A stretch of DNA of 64,000 bases from Impatiens glandulifera (GCF_907164915.1 NC_061864.1:22230616-22294615), one strand, 5' to 3'. Shown: positions 12,101 through 25,705, numbered from the stretch's first letter. Program-made: numbers and translations. Notes: generated by a model from the letters alone, not told the origin.

Positions 12101-14210
12101 GTCGAGTTCGAGCTCAAATTTATAAACTCGTTCAAGCTCGAGTTCGAGGCAAGCTAAAAAATATTTAATTGAGTTGAGCTCGAGCTCAAACTGTCTTGAA
12201 CTCGGCTTGACTCGTTTGCAGACCTAGTCAGAATGCCACATGTTTACATTGTTTTTTTAAGAAGGTATGGTCTTTCCTTAAGACTGAAATTATGGAAGTG
12301 ATGGATCATTTTTATCGATTTTCATCATTTGATAAAGTTAGAACTCTACTTTAATATGTCTCATTCGTAAAGCTCTAGGGAATATTATTGATGTTAAAAA
12401 CTTTAGGCCTATTAGTCTTGTTTCGTTTTTCTATAAAATTGTCACAAAATGTTTGGCTAACATGTTGTAGAGGGTGTTAGAGACGGACATATCTAGTAAT
12501 TAGGTGACGTTTATCAAATGTCATCAAATCTATGATGTCGTATTAATAATCAATGAGTGCATTGACTCAGCTAATTCAAGAGGTGAAAATATGTTTTTTT
12601 TATCAAGTTTGACATCGAAAAGCTTATGATCATGTCAATTATGAGTTTTTGTTTGATGTAATGGACAAAATGAGAATGAGTGCGAAATGGATTGACTGTA
12701 TTAGATTTTGTCTCTCGACGGTTAAGTTTCGATCATTATTAATGGGAGTTCTCAAGGATTTTTGCGAGAGCTCTAGAGGGATCAAACATGGTGATCCACT
12801 CTCTTCTTTTTTATTCGTCATTGTTATGGAAGCTCTCTAAAATATGATGGTTTTCACAAAAACTCGGAACTCATCCGTGGAGTGAGTTGTGGGTTAAAAA
12901 GATATCATTTTGTCATATCACATTTATTTTTCGGTGATGACACGCTATATATGGTTTAGACTACCTACATGAATTTTAAACACTTTTAGGATATTTTGTG
13001 GTTATTTGCCGCATGTTCCGGTCTTTGAGTTAATCTTAATAAGTTAAACATCTTTTTTTTTTTCAGATTTTGTTTAGAATAAAAGAAGGATGCAGTTGAT
13101 AAATGTGTTGGGTTCAGAATTGGTGGTCTTCCATCAATATATCTTGGTATGCCATTGGGTGCTAAATTACAATTCAAGGTCTTAAGACCCGATTATCACT
13201 AAAATAGAATCTAAACTATCGAGATGAAAAAGTAAACTAATCTTAAAAGGGGTTTGGTTAATCCTCATTAAAAATGTGTTTTCATCTTTGCCCACATATT
13301 ATATGATGTCTTTATTTATTCTCCTCAAGAATGTGGCGGTAAAAATGGAGTGAATAATGTGTAAATTTCTATGAAGTTTTTTTTAACTCATCGTTTTGTC
13401 ATATTGTTAGTTGAGATAAAGTTAAATATTTTAGAGATCAATGAAGTCTGAATATTTAAGATCATATTTCATTTAATAAGACTTTTCTATCAAATAGTGT
13501 AATAGATTTGCAATGGAGCTGGATAGTCTTTAGGCATCGATAATTAGATGTAAGTATGGTCATGATTGGTTCACCAAAATATCTAATTATCCAGTGGGGT
13601 GTAGCATTTGGAGGGGAATTTATTTTATGTGGAAAAAAATTTCGTGAGCAGTCTAGATTCATTGTGAGAGATGATTCTTCGATTAGTTTTTAGGACGACA
13701 TTTGGTGTAGTGTCAAAAGTCTAGCTACGACGTATCATGAGTTTGCTTCCATTACTATATGTAGAAATGTCACAATTAATGATATGTTTGATCATCGGTC
13801 TAGTGATTTCTCTAGACGAATTAGATATCGAAAAAGATTTTAAACATTATGGAGACTTCGTCCCATAATAGAGTTTTATTTTTTTGTAGGACGCAAGGAA
13901 GTGTCATTGTTAGAATAAGACGTTATGCGTTAACAAGATATGGATTGTGTCCATGTGCGACATTACTACAAGTTGTAAGCTAAGATTATTCCATATAATT
14001 TTTGTTGGGAAAATATTTGGGATTCAAAGATTCCATCCAAGATCTTGTTCTTTGGATGAAGCATTATTCACAGTGGAATTCTACGGATGATATGTGCATG
14101 AAAAAAAATTGTATTATTCCTAATTTTTGTCGTATATGGCACGAAAATGTTGAATTAAAAACTCACTTACTTTTGTATTATCGATGTATGAAAAAAAATA
14201 ATATATGAGC
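9166..14210 (+). mobile_element. L1-type LINE (non-LTR retrotransposon), decayed
   Basis: A broken two-ORF LINE. ORF1 remnants (DUF4283-like, GGFIELNEETQ) lie at 9166-9840 and continue to 10378. An ORF2 endonuclease begins near 10500 (GLNDGV, then FSETKI) and runs to about 11075. Reverse-transcriptase fragments are at 12350-12840 (RPISLVSF and a GIKHGDPLSSFLF motif) and 13000-13190 (LNIF, then GMPLGAK). A zinc-binding C-terminal piece lies at about 14000-14210. Stops and frameshifts are frequent. A TIR element interrupts it at 11841-12226 and a copia element interrupts it upstream. It ends about 380 bp before the COPB2 start codon. Confidence 0.8.
11841..12226. mobile_element. GAGCTCGA-rich TIR element (MITE-like) inside the LINE, copy A
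   Basis: The insert splits the LINE reading frame between the KAS and NAT codons. Its ends are imperfect inverted repeats: TAGGATTGCAAATAAGTCAA on the left and, reverse-complemented, TAGGTCTGCAAACGAGTCAA on the right. The body is dominated by overlapping CGAGCTCGAG/TTCGAGTCGA motifs around an AT-rich core. The flanking 8 bases (GTCGAGAT and GTCAGAAT) could be a diverged 8-bp hAT-type target duplication. A relative in the opposite orientation lies at 55755-56140. Confidence 0.65.
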
Positions 14211-14587
14211 TAAAACTAAATAATCATAGTAATTGGAAGGTCACTTATCTAATTTGCAAGTTTGGGGACTTGTTTGATATTTCCCCTTAAATTTGCTACT
14301 GGTAGAATTTAATCTCTTTCTCGGTAGCTTACTACGATCTCTGCGATCCATTTCTTCTTCGTTGTTGTCGTCGTGGCTGTTCATCATTGGAGGGTGTTGC
14401 TGTTACAACAAGTATTCAATTTCTCCTTCTTCTTGGATCTGCCCTTAAAATACACATTTTTGAATTGGTGGGAAAGATCCATATAACTGAGCTTTTTAAT
14501 CTTTTGCTGTGATCTTGCCTAGATCTATACAATTCTCTGATCAGCACATTTCAATTCTAGCCGCGGAGTTCGTTCTCTTTCGTTAAA

Positions 14588-17500
14588 ATGGTGAGTTTCC
14601 ATTCCTTTCGTAGTTTTAGATCCAATGTGGATCCCCTTACTGCTTGCTCTCAAGTGACTGAAATCCTAGCATTTTGCTGTGTAAAATGATGCTTCACATC
14701 TAATGCAATTTGATCTAATTAATCAATGATGTGAGATTGTATAGATCTAGTACTTGAGATCTATTGCTGACTTTATTTTTTCCTCTTTTTTCTTCATTCA
14801 TTGGTGATGCGGCAGCCTCTCAGACTTGAAATTAAGGTACTCATTTCTATCCACTTAAGACATTCCTCTAAATTCTATTCTTCTTCTTCTTCTTCTTCAA
14901 TTCCTTTTGTTAATGAGTTTTTGTTTTAACAGAGAAAGCTTGCTCAAAGATCTGAAAGAGTTAAATCAGTTGACTTGCATCCGACTGAACCATGGTAATC
15001 ACATTATAAGTGATCTTTTTTCCAAAGTTTCTTTCCTGTTTGAAGCATTTCTTTGTATCTTTATGTAAAAACTAAAAAAGGCCTTATCATTCTTTCTTGA
15101 ACTGATCAAAATATTTGATACAGTTCCCGGACCAAGAAAAAACGTTTAAAACAACTTTTTCTTCTAATTTTATGTATTTTTTTACCAAGTATTTACACTG
15201 ATATTTTTCTTATTCAGGTTACTGGCAAGTTTGTATTCTGGATCTGTTTGTATATGGAACTATCAGTCTCAGGTATGTGATCATTCTGTTTGTTGAATCT
15301 TACTATATCCCCATGTACATAGCTTCTTTTGACCCACACTCTTGTTTACATCCCAAATGAACAACAATGGCAGATGTGGTGATTGTGAGATTTTTATTTT
15401 ATATTTTAATTGATTATTGGGAGAGTTAGAATGTGTTAAGTGTTTTAGCCTGCAGGAATTGTGGGTTTTGTGAATACCATATTGAGAAATTTGATGAAGC
15501 CAAAAAAAAAAAATCTAATGCTTGAGTTTCAACTAAAATTCTGAACAAGTCTAATGAGATAATGTCAGTCTTTGTCCAATTCAGAAAAAAAGGATTATAT
15601 ACAACTTTGTATGCATCTAGTGGAAATAAAAAATGGAAGAACTTTAAAAGTGTTGAAGGTGATGATTATTTAGAGTTCACCTGGATGTCCTTATGCAATA
15701 CTAACTTATAAAACCTATAGTTTTGGCAGTTGAATGTTAGGGATCTCTACATGAAAAGAAAAAGTTAATAAAAGTAAACTAGTAAATGCTTAGCTAATCT
15801 AGAATGACACGTGTGGTAGTGTCTTATGCTTGTCAAGATGGATAGTGACAGATTGTTTTATTATTAACATGACAAAGATTTATTGGTCTTGTATGAGGCT
15901 TCTGAATTTTGTGAAGTGCTATGATATTTAAATATGGGTGATAGTTTTGTCATTTCGCCTGGTTAATCTTTCAATGTTCTTATTCGTAATGACAATGACT
16001 TAACTGTTATTAGGGACAGTTCTTTTGGAACAGTTCAGTGCATTAAGGAACAGTTCTTTTGGTACTTTTGCTGCATTTTGTTTTATTATTAGTGATAGGA
16101 ATGTCCTATTTAACTATCATGCATATATACTTTTATCAGAATTTGATTGTAACCTAAAAAATCTATGTTCTTATTCCAGACCATGGTAAAGTCGTTCGAG
16201 GTCACCGAACTACCTGGTATGTGATTGTCTTTTCTATGATGTGTACTTAATGAATGTTAATAATGTTTTCCATTTAGTAATGCCTATGTTGGGATTTTCC
16301 AGTCAGATCTGCCAAATTTATTGCACGACAGCAATGGATTATTGCTGGAGCTGATGATATGTTTATCCGTGTATACAACTATAATACAATGGACAAGGTC
16401 AAAGTGTTTGAGGCACATGCAGATTACATCAGATGTGTTGCCGTCCATCCTTCCCTTCCTTATGTACTTTCATCATCTGATGACATGCTTATTAAGCTTT
16501 GGGATTGGAAGAAAGGCTGGATGTGTACTCAAGTTTTTGAGGGTCATTCCCATTACGTGATGCAAGTAAACTTTAATCCAAAAGACACCAATACTTTTGC
16601 TAGTGCATCTCTTGATCGCACAATAAAGGTATGGGTTGATTTTTAGAATTTGCTAGTTTTCAAGATTTTCCTTGCCTTTGTTATTCATTTTTTGTTTCTC
16701 GTCTTTCTTCCAGATATGGAATCTTGGCTCACCTGACCCAAATTTCACATTAGATGCACATTTGAAAGGTGTTAATTGTGTTGACTACTTCACCGGTGGT
16801 GATAAACCTTATTTAATTACTGGTTCTGATGATCACACTGCTAAGGTTGAAGCCTTCTAGTTTTTAACCTTGTTAATGAATTTGTGTTGACTAGAACGTC
16901 TATATAAGCTTGATTATTTTCTTTGAACCAGGTTTGGGACTATCAAACTAAAACTTGTGTCCAGACACTAGAAGGCCATTCACATAATGTTTCAGCTGTT
17001 TGTTTCCATCCTGAACTTCCCATAATACTTACAGGTTCTGAGGACGGTACTGTTCGTATATGGCATGCCACCACTTACAGGTTAGATTTTTTTTTACTTC
17101 TGCTTTATTGCTGTGGGTTTAGCTTTACCAAGTGCTTACTTTGTCCATAATATTAAACTACAGTTCACCAAACTTCTTGGCTGGCCCACTTTGCCCTTGG
17201 AAATCTAATTTGTTGTGATATGTTTCTGGGATGAGTGTCAACATTTTTCTCGCGCATTCTAGCACCAAATTCTGGTTACTTCCTTAAGATGTTTCCATAT
17301 ACGCAACCCATTATTTTCTTTTCTTTCATATATAATTTTTCATTACTCATCCTTTCCTTGTTATTTTGGTTTGGCGTCCAACATTGGCCAAGAATGTTGA
17401 TTCATTTTTTTTTTGTGTGTTATCCCATCATTTTGAGTTTAGTCTGCTATCTGTTCTCATTCTGATATTTTCATTTAGTAGTATGTAGATTAGCATTATG

Positions 17501-20500
17501 TTTTTGGTACCTAATTGCACTCTCTGTTCTATGTATGGTATTTCACACTTCTTCATTTTTCTTTACTGCAGACTTGAGAACACTTTAAATTATGGTCTTG
17601 AAAGAGTTTGGGCAGTTGGATGCATCAAAGGCTCACGCCGGTAAGGGTAGATTTCATTCATGTTTGAATTTATGAGCTTTATTGTCCTCATCTAATAATG
17701 TTTTTGCGTGTCCTTTCCTTCCAATTGTTAGAAACTGAATGACCTTCAAGTTATTAAGCATTTCTTATATCGTCAGTTTATTATTCTTACTTCTTATTAC
17801 AAGCTTGGAAAAGTGTACAGTAATCCTTGGACTTTTCAGCAAACATATATTGTCCTTACACTTATTACCTTAACCATTTAAGCAACCATAAATCTCTTTC
17901 CCACTGATTGCATTTGTTCTCTTTGAGAATATCACGTGTAACTTCTTTATTAATTATTGCCAAGTCATCAATCATGCTCAAACTAACAGGGACTTCATCA
18001 CTGTAGATTTTTCAAGTCAAGTCAAATTAAGTTTTAGAACCTTTTGAAAAAAGTAGTAATCCCTAAAATTCTATTTAGCCATAAAATTGTTTCCTCTTTT
18101 AACAACATTTATTTTCTCAACTAGAATATCCAATTGGCACTCCTTTGTCTATAGTCCACCATCCCCCTCCTTTCCTCTCTAGATCAATCATAATCAAAAT
18201 CTCCAGAGCAGGAAACAACAACTTCCCAGTGAAATTTATTCAAGTCCAACAGAATAAATTTGAATTCACCCTGTTTTCCATCACGAGCATGTGAACTAAC
18301 TCAGTCATGCATTACCAAGTTAAGCTCATCATTTTTTTATATTTAGTGGACTTGGTTGGTGATGAATGTTTGCAACGTAACTAGTACAAAAATTAATTAT
18401 CCATTTGAGGGGAAAATACTAGGAAGCTACTGGTAGAGCTAGATTGGTCTAGACTCTAGATGTTTGGTGGGAGTGTTATGGCCATAATCAACATACTCTT
18501 TCTTTACAAGTGAGCCCATTAAGACCTATGTCCGTTACACAATGTCATATCTCTGATGTCATATCGAGAAATGGTCTTGACAAACTGGAACCATGGGAGA
18601 AAAAGGCTGCTAGAAGTAGAAGCAGTCAATGCCATAATTTTCTTGCATAATCAAGAGGATAATAATGGAATACTGAAGCTATAAAGGTGGAATAGATTAC
18701 ATCATAGAGTATGTTATATTGATATAGTAAATGCATACATCCCTGACTTTGTTTGCCCTAGCTTTCTCGATGATAAACAGAATGCCTGTAAGAATGACCA
18801 AATTTAGAACATGCATTCCATAAGTGAGAAAAGGACTTTGCGCCTAAAACAATCATGTGGCTTAAAAAGTTTGGGTTTCAAGGAATTCTAGGATCTATGG
18901 TGCTGTTTCCCTTTTCAGTGGATTCCCTTCTCACTCTGTCCTATAGATCTATATTGAGTTGATTCAATTGGAGTTTTGAATTTTTGTTGTTTGATGTTAG
19001 AACACTTTGTGAGAATTTGAAAACAAAGTTAATCTTGGAGAAAGATTGTTGACCTTTTGCCTTCAATTTGAGTATTGTCTTATACCAGCATTTTTATGGT
19101 GTTTGTTTTGAGCAGGGTCGTAATCGGTTATGATGAAGGAACAATCATGGTTAAAATTGGTCGAGAAGAACCAGTTGCCAGTATGGACAACAGTGGAAAA
19201 ATCATATGGTCGAAGCATAATGAGATACAGACAGTTAATATTAAAAGTGTGGGAGCAGATTATGAGGTCTGAAACTTGGCCTCAGCTTTGGATGGGATAT
19301 ATTTGGTTGTGAAATATTGCCCGTTTCAGTTCAATTTTATTTTTCTTTCTTTTTCAGGTTACTGATGGAGAAAGATTGCCTCTGGCTGTGAAAGAGCTAG
19401 GAACCTGTGATCTTTATCCACAGGTGAGTTATTTTTAAGTGCAGTGGACATTTTTGGTTAGCCGCAGAAGTTTCATACAGATGTTTCACTATAGAAAATA
19501 AACTTACTACCAGTTGCTTTGGTCAATATTTTTACCTATGCCATCCAAACAAATGTATTTCACCCGAATCAGATGAGAGTAAACTGTTATATTCCAATAT
19601 TGACTTGTTCAAAATAGTTACACTACTTTCTGTAAGTGGCATTGTTTACATGGTTTAGTCTGAAGCATAGGATGATTAAACTACCTTGCTTGCATGGATA
19701 AGTCATACTTACTCATTTGACAATCTTGTAGTTGTGATAATCTTTTGCTGGAGAGTGGAGACTTTCGTACTTTCTTGGCTCTCAACAGCTTCAATGTACA
19801 CAATCAGAATATATGTATTCTCTTTCATTTTTCTAACCAAATTTTCCCTTCTCTCTCTTTCAGAGCTTGAAGCATAATCCAAATGGGAGATTTGTTGTTG
19901 TTTGTGGAGATGGAGAGTACATCATATATACGGCTTTGGCATGGAGAAATAGGTCATTTGGTTCGGCACTAGAATTTGTCTGGTCTGTGGATGGTGAATA
20001 TGCTGTTCGAGAAAGTCCATCCAAGATTAAAATTTTTAGCAAAAATTTCCAGGTTGGATATCTTCTTGAAGTTTACAATTTATATTGTTTACACAGTACA
20101 CTGTTCATTCCATTCTTGGATCACACTACTAGCCTAGAGATATTTTTTTTTCTTTCTCATTCTGATTTTATTTGTCATATTGAAAGATCACCCATGCAGC
20201 ATATTGTAACAGATACAGACCCTAGATCTGTTGCACATACTGATTTTAGACAAATTTTACCTGTTCATTTTCTTGACATGCATTCAGGAAAGGAAGACTA
20301 TTAGGCCAACATTTTCTGCTGAGCGCATATATGGAGGAAATCTTTTAGCAATGTGCTCAAATGATTTTATTTGTTTTTATGATTGGGCTGAATGCAGGAT
20401 GATTAGACGAATTGATGTCAAAGTCAAAGTGAGCAGATAAACATAATTTTCTTCCAATTTTTTATTTTCTTGAACTGTTTGGATTTATTTTGATTTGATT

Positions 20501-23500
20501 CTTCCGTCCTTATTGCAGAATCTCTACTGGGCTGACAGTGGTGATTTACTGGCGATATCTAGTGATTCATCATTTTATATACTAAAGTATAGTGTAAGGA
20601 CCACACTTACTGGTATTATTGTTTTTCTTATGATATTTTCTGTTGCTGATAAAAATCTTCATAACTTTGGATTTCCTTGTAATGAAGCTGTTCTTACTGT
20701 AGTGTGTATGTGTTTTTCTGTATTTGGTTGTGCAGCGTGATGTAGTTTCTTCATATTTAGATAGTGGAAGATCAGTTGATGAAGAGGGTATTGAGGATGC
20801 TTTTGAGCTTCTATATGAAATAAATGAAAGAGTCAGGACAGGTATCTGGGTTGGAGATTGCTTCATATACAGTAACTCTGCTTGGCGTCTGAATTTTTGT
20901 GTTGGTGGTGAGGTATGATTCTAATTGTTAAAGACTCTAATTTTTAAATCATTATTCAATCGTTTTCATTTATGGTTGGCAGCATGCACTAAATAGATTG
21001 TCCTTTCAGGTGACAACAATGTTCCATTTAGATCGGCCAATGTACTTGCTGGGGTACTTGGCTAATCAAAGTAGGGTGTATCTGATTGACAAAGAGTTCA
21101 AGTAAGGGTTTCTATTAGTTTATTTAAAGAAACAACTTCATATAACAAGTGATAAGTGATAACTTTTGGCTTGTTTCTTCCTTGTAGCATTATAGGATAC
21201 ACTTTACTTCTTAGCTTAATTGAGTATAAAACACTGGTGATGCGTGGTGATCTGGAACAAGCCAATACGATATTACCTTCAATTCCTAAGGAGCAGCATA
21301 ATAGGTACACTTTTCGTGTCACTCTCCAAAATACAGAAGTGAAATCTTGATGTTGTATGTGTCTCTTTCGCCTGAAATATGATCATAAAAATATTATTAG
21401 TAGCTAATCAATCTATTTGCTTAGGTAAACTACATTAAACTGCCTTGTGTTTGTATGGTTGGTAGTTACATCTCTCCGAGGCTTAAAAGACTGGATCAAA
21501 TCTTTTCTTTTGTCTGTTCTGAAATTATTTTGCTAAAACTTACCATTTAAAAGAGTACTATTCTATAGAAACATGCAATGCTTGTGTAAATAATCATTTC
21601 CTCATTCATGAGAAAAAAAATGTCTCCAGAAGCTTGTGAAGTGGAGGAGAGAAGGGAGGGCAGGTTATTTGATAGTTGCAAGTGAATAAAAAGCATGCAC
21701 TGGGCTTTAAAAGAAGGAGAACACCATTTGTGAGGGGTTAATTTCATTTTTATAGTTTCAACCAAAAGAAAGATAAATCATGTCTTGGACTTTAAAAGAG
21801 GGAGAAACCTAAAGTTACTCTCCCTTTATAATGTATAAAGAACATATTTATCTCAATCTTGATAAAAATGAAGTTTGTGACAGTTTGTAAACTGGTGAAA
21901 ATAAGGGATGTGTTGGCATATCATCCTATCAGAATGTGACACGTTTGATCAACTAAAAGAGTATTCAATGAACTCCCTAATGTACAACTGGAGTACAACT
22001 TGGATATGAAGTATATTAGGACAAAACTACCTAATATTTGTAATTAGTTGTACTACAATGTACTATCGACTCTAAATAAGAGACGGTTAATAACTGAAAG
22101 GAACAATTTGAAGTACATAATTACAGTTCTCTAACCTCTCGTCTTCAGTTCTTGATTCTCTCTTTCATCTCTCGCTAGATCCTATCCCTAATCTCCCGTC
22201 ATAACATAAGCTTTGTTGAAAAGTACTACTAAGAGACCAACAACAAGAGATATTAATCTAGTAAATTCATTGTCTAAGTACATAATTTAAAAATGGGAAC
22301 ATCAAGATATGGATGTGTGCTTGAATATGTTTTCTGCCTTTTGGCTGACTTCACCTTCTCTCAGTGTGGCTCGTTTCTTGGAATCACGTGGACTGATAGA
22401 GGATGCGTTGGAAGTAGCTACTGACCCAGACTATAAATTTGACCTAGCAATACAATTGGGTAAACTTGACATTGCAAGGGTAAGCCTTTTGATATATGAC
22501 TTGCTAAAAGCTCTTAAACACTACATTTGAGTATCATATGTATGGATGAAACTCTTAACCTCAATATCAATGTTTACAGGAAATTGCTATAGTTGTGCAA
22601 AGTGAATCTAAGTGGAAACAATTGGGAGAATTGGCAATGTCTACTGGAATGGTATCTTTTTTTCTTTATTGTGAACATCCATGTTGAGACATGTATACTC
22701 TATAGTCTATATTACAAGATTTGTTCATATTTTTGCAAAAAATAATTCTTAGAGAACCATTCTCTTAATTGTAAGATTTGTTCATATTTTTCCAATGTTC
22801 CTTTTAATATTTGCAGTTAGAGATGGCGGAGGACTGTCTTAAGAATGCAGTGGACTTGAGTGGATTGTTACTACTGTATAGCTCCTTAGGTGATGCAGAA
22901 GGGATCACTAAACTTGCAACTCTTGCTAAAGAACAAGGAAAAAACAATGTTGCATTTCTTTGTCTGTTCATGTTGGGTAAATTGGAAGACTGCTTGCAAC
23001 TACTTATTGACAGGTGACATTAGATGTCTGTTTCAAAAATTGTGGCACTATACACACACACATATATATATATTCATAAACATCTTTAACTAGCTTGAAG
23101 AACCATTGTTGTTAGTCGATGGTCTCTCTCTTACTTGTAATACTTTTTCAGCAAACGAATACCTGAAGCTGCTTTGATGGCTCGGTCTTATCTTCCAAGC
23201 AAAGTTTCAGAGATAGTAGCAATTTGGAGAAAAGATCTTAATAAAGTGAGTTGTTATCAACCATTTAGGGCATTTTTTTTATTCTTGAGTTACTTGGATC
23301 TTCTATTATAAATCTAACTGATATTGAGCTATTGCTTTAGAAGATACTCAGACAATTGCATCTTCAATTATTTTTCAATGTTTTGGCGATCTTTGTTTCC
23401 ATGATTATTATGATTAGTTTTGTTAATTTTTTGGATACTATTGGCTTATTGATTATATACATTTCCACCATTCTACAGGTGAATCAGAAAGCTGCGGAAT

Positions 23501-24363
23501 CTTTGGCTGATCCTGAGGAGTACCCCAATTTGTTTGAAGATTGGCAAATTGCTGTTGAAGTTGAACCTAGAGTGGCAACATCGAGGTTCCACAATCACTA
23601 TTCAAATTTATTCTGGATTGGGGTTATAATAGTTTAATTTAAAACATAGTTCAGAAATTCTGCAACATGTTGTTCATCATGATATCAATGTGAACATTTT
23701 ATATAGGCATGACAAAATATGCAATATCACCCACTCGGGTAGTTCAAGTGGTAAAGAGTCTTGAATTAAGAGTTTGAGTCTCAAGTTCGATTCCTACTAA
23801 GCTTTAATTGAAGTGGAGGTCATGGCGGTGGGATGTTATGCTACTCTATAAATAAGTAGTCAAGTAAAAAAAAATAACTCTGTGACATTACAATTGTGCT
23901 TATAAAATTTTCCTCCAAAAATTGCACTTGCAGGGGTGTTTACTCTCCAGCTGGTGAATATGTAAATCATGTTAGATCACATGTTAACCTGGTGGAGGCT
24001 TTCAAAAATATGCAAGTGGAGGAAGAGGTACCGCATGAAAATGGATTCTCCGATCACGAGGTACCTTATTGCATGAATAACTGATTTTTGTGTATGCATG
24101 TGGTTCCTTATCATTTTAGGACCCGAGTTATTGTATTTGGTATTTTCTATTGGATTGTTTAATTATTTTGGAACTTATATTTTTTATAGGTTGAAGAACA
24201 AAATGGAGAAGATGAACAAGGAGAGTTGTCCGAGTCACAGTATGAGGTACATGAGGAGGATGCAGGAGTTGATGGAGATTCAGTTGATGGTGCGGTTCTT
24301 GTTAACGGAAATGAGGCCGAAGAACAGTGGGGTAATAATAATGAAGGAAAATTGTCAGCCTAA
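14588..24363 (+). CDS. COPB2: Coatomer subunit beta-prime (beta'-COP)
   Basis: A WD40 subunit of the COPI coat, which coats Golgi vesicles for retrograde transport to the ER. Coding exons: 14588-14590, 14816-14836, 14933-14994, 15218-15272, 16180-16216, 16303-16628, 16714-16845, 16932-17080, 17572-17640, 19116-19266, 19358-19423, 19864-20052, 20288-20428, 20519-20593, 20736-20912, 21010-21101, 21188-21304, 22365-22479, 22580-22651, 22817-23013, 23152-23245, 23479-23585, 23934-24060, 24190-24363. All introns are GT-AG. The lengths sum to 2748 nt, or 915 aa, close to the plant family length. The start [20 protein letters not shown] is the family N-terminus, and exon 1 codes only the Met. WD repeats fill about residues 1-300 ([24 protein letters not shown] type); the coatomer WD-associated region follows; the tail is acidic. 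No lesion was seen, so it is probably functional and constitutively expressed. Confidence 0.95.
21911..22206. repeat. LTR-like insertion in COPB2 intron 17 (tentative)
   Basis: This part of the 1060-bp intron begins TGTTGGCATATC and ends CGTCATAACA, giving TG...CA termini. It contains a TCTAAATAAGAGACG block and a following CT-rich stretch like the promoter and R region of a plant LTR. It could be a solo LTR. No 5-bp target duplication is visible, so the call is weak. Confidence 0.3.
23735..23870 (+). mobile_element. tRNA-derived SINE fragment in COPB2 intron 22
   Basis: An A-box-like TAGTTCAAGTGG (23740-23751) is followed 33 bp later by a perfect B box GTTCGATTCC (23785-23794), the internal RNA polymerase III promoter of tRNA-derived SINEs. 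The element ends in an A-rich tract near 23866-23875. It shares the core CTCAAGTTCGATTCC and the following ACTAAG with a second copy in a katanin intron at about 30490-30610. Confidence 0.6.
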
Positions 24364-25142
24364 AGGCAATTGGTTGGGCCAGTGTGAAAATCCTAATTTT
24401 GTCACTGGTGATTAATTGTTATTTTTTTATTATATTACCAATTTTCACTACTATTTTTCTCATCCAAATGCTTTGTTTTTAGTCTATTTAACTTATTCAA
24501 TCTGAGGTTATTTATTAGAACCTGCTCTTATCTGTAGTAACTATTAGAACCTGGGGTATTATTTAGACTCTTATTTTCAATCTCCAAGGGCACAAGTTTA
24601 TTGAGCATTCCTCAGCAACCAACCTTTTACTAGGATTATATTTTCTATAAAAGAATTCTAGGCCTTGGTTGATTGATCTTGGGTTATTTGAAAAAAAACT
24701 TGTTTGATGTAAAACTGGATTATTTGGATAAAATGACCAAAATATCCTTTACTTAGTATTTTAAATATTATAAAAATAAAGTAAGGTTATTTTGGTATTT
24801 TAGTTGATGATTTGAATGATGTGATAATGGTTATTGGATAGACTATTTGGAATCCAAAATAACCCACATCACATGATGAGGCCCTAGTATCTAGTATCAA
24901 GGTAAATGTCTATGTTTACTTGTATTTGCTAGTATGGGTTTTTCAATATTGTCCTCAGATATACTGACAATAGTGCCATCTCAATACACTTATAAGTCTT
25001 ATTTTGCATGTTTTCAACTTCGGAACAAGGACTTGCTTTAGTTTGAAATTTGGTGTTTACTTCAAAATGTCATGTTTTTATTTTCTTTTTCACATGGGAG
25101 TATCTTTTTTGTTTTATTGCAGTTCTTACTCCAAGAGACTAG
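24332..25142 (+). other. COPB2: Possible alternative 3' splice of COPB2 (alternative last exon 25123-25142)
   Basis: Within the last coding exon a second GT donor lies at 24332, just after the CAGTGGG codons. A pyrimidine-rich TTTTATTGCAG acceptor ends at 25122. Joining them keeps frame and replaces the [10 protein letters not shown] tail by VLTPRD and a TAG at 25140-25142, giving a 911-aa isoform. I recall plant beta'-COP isoforms with a VLTP-type ending, which supports it. Transcript data are needed. The intervening 24364-25122 otherwise holds 3' UTR and a MITE-like repeat. Confidence 0.5.
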
Positions 25143-25705
25143 ATCCAGAAATGATGGACCTAGATATACATATCCCATATAAGGTATGCATGCACCTTTT
25201 CTTTTTCACGAATTGGACTAATGTTGGTTTATTCGATGCTAATTTCTTAAATTTTCTCCTTGTCAGTCTTGATTTCCACACAAAATAATATTCCCATCAT
25301 CAAAGTTTTTTTGTTCTCCATCCTATTTGGGGCACATGGATCCATGTTTTGGTTTGAAACGAAGTCCATATAGCTTTTGACATGACAAATTTACTTGTGA
25401 CCTTTGTCTAGCTTGACCTTACCTTATGATGAGCATTATGATAATCACACAAACACATTTTTAAAATGTTAAATAAAGTTTGTATTAACATAGCTGTTGC
25501 AAATGCGACTTCTAATAAATACAATATGTTTATACCAAGGATTTGTTTGATCCAAGCTTATTTTCAAAATAATCTTGTTCGATGAAAAATTAGTAGTTTA
25601 TTCAGATTATTTGGGTTTTTCAAATATATTTTGGTAGTTTGGCAGTGATCAGAATGATTTGATAGATAATGTGATATTGATACACCACATTAAACAAGCC
25701 CCAAG
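24680..25705. repeat. Two related MITE-like sequences downstream of COPB2
   Basis: About 24680-24885 and about 25545-25705 both contain a TTGTTTGATnnAA block followed by AT-rich sequence with TTATTTGG and TTTTGGTA motifs, then GAATGATxTGATA. The second copy ends ATTAAACAAGCCCC, the inverse of its start (GGATTTGTTTGAT), so short terminal inverted repeats are likely. The first copy is less complete. The intervening sequence includes the possible alternative COPB2 exon. Confidence 0.4.

Noticed and set aside
21911..22206. Definite solo LTR in COPB2 intron 17
   Set aside because: The TG...CA ends are there but no target duplication or second copy is visible, so it is listed only as tentative.
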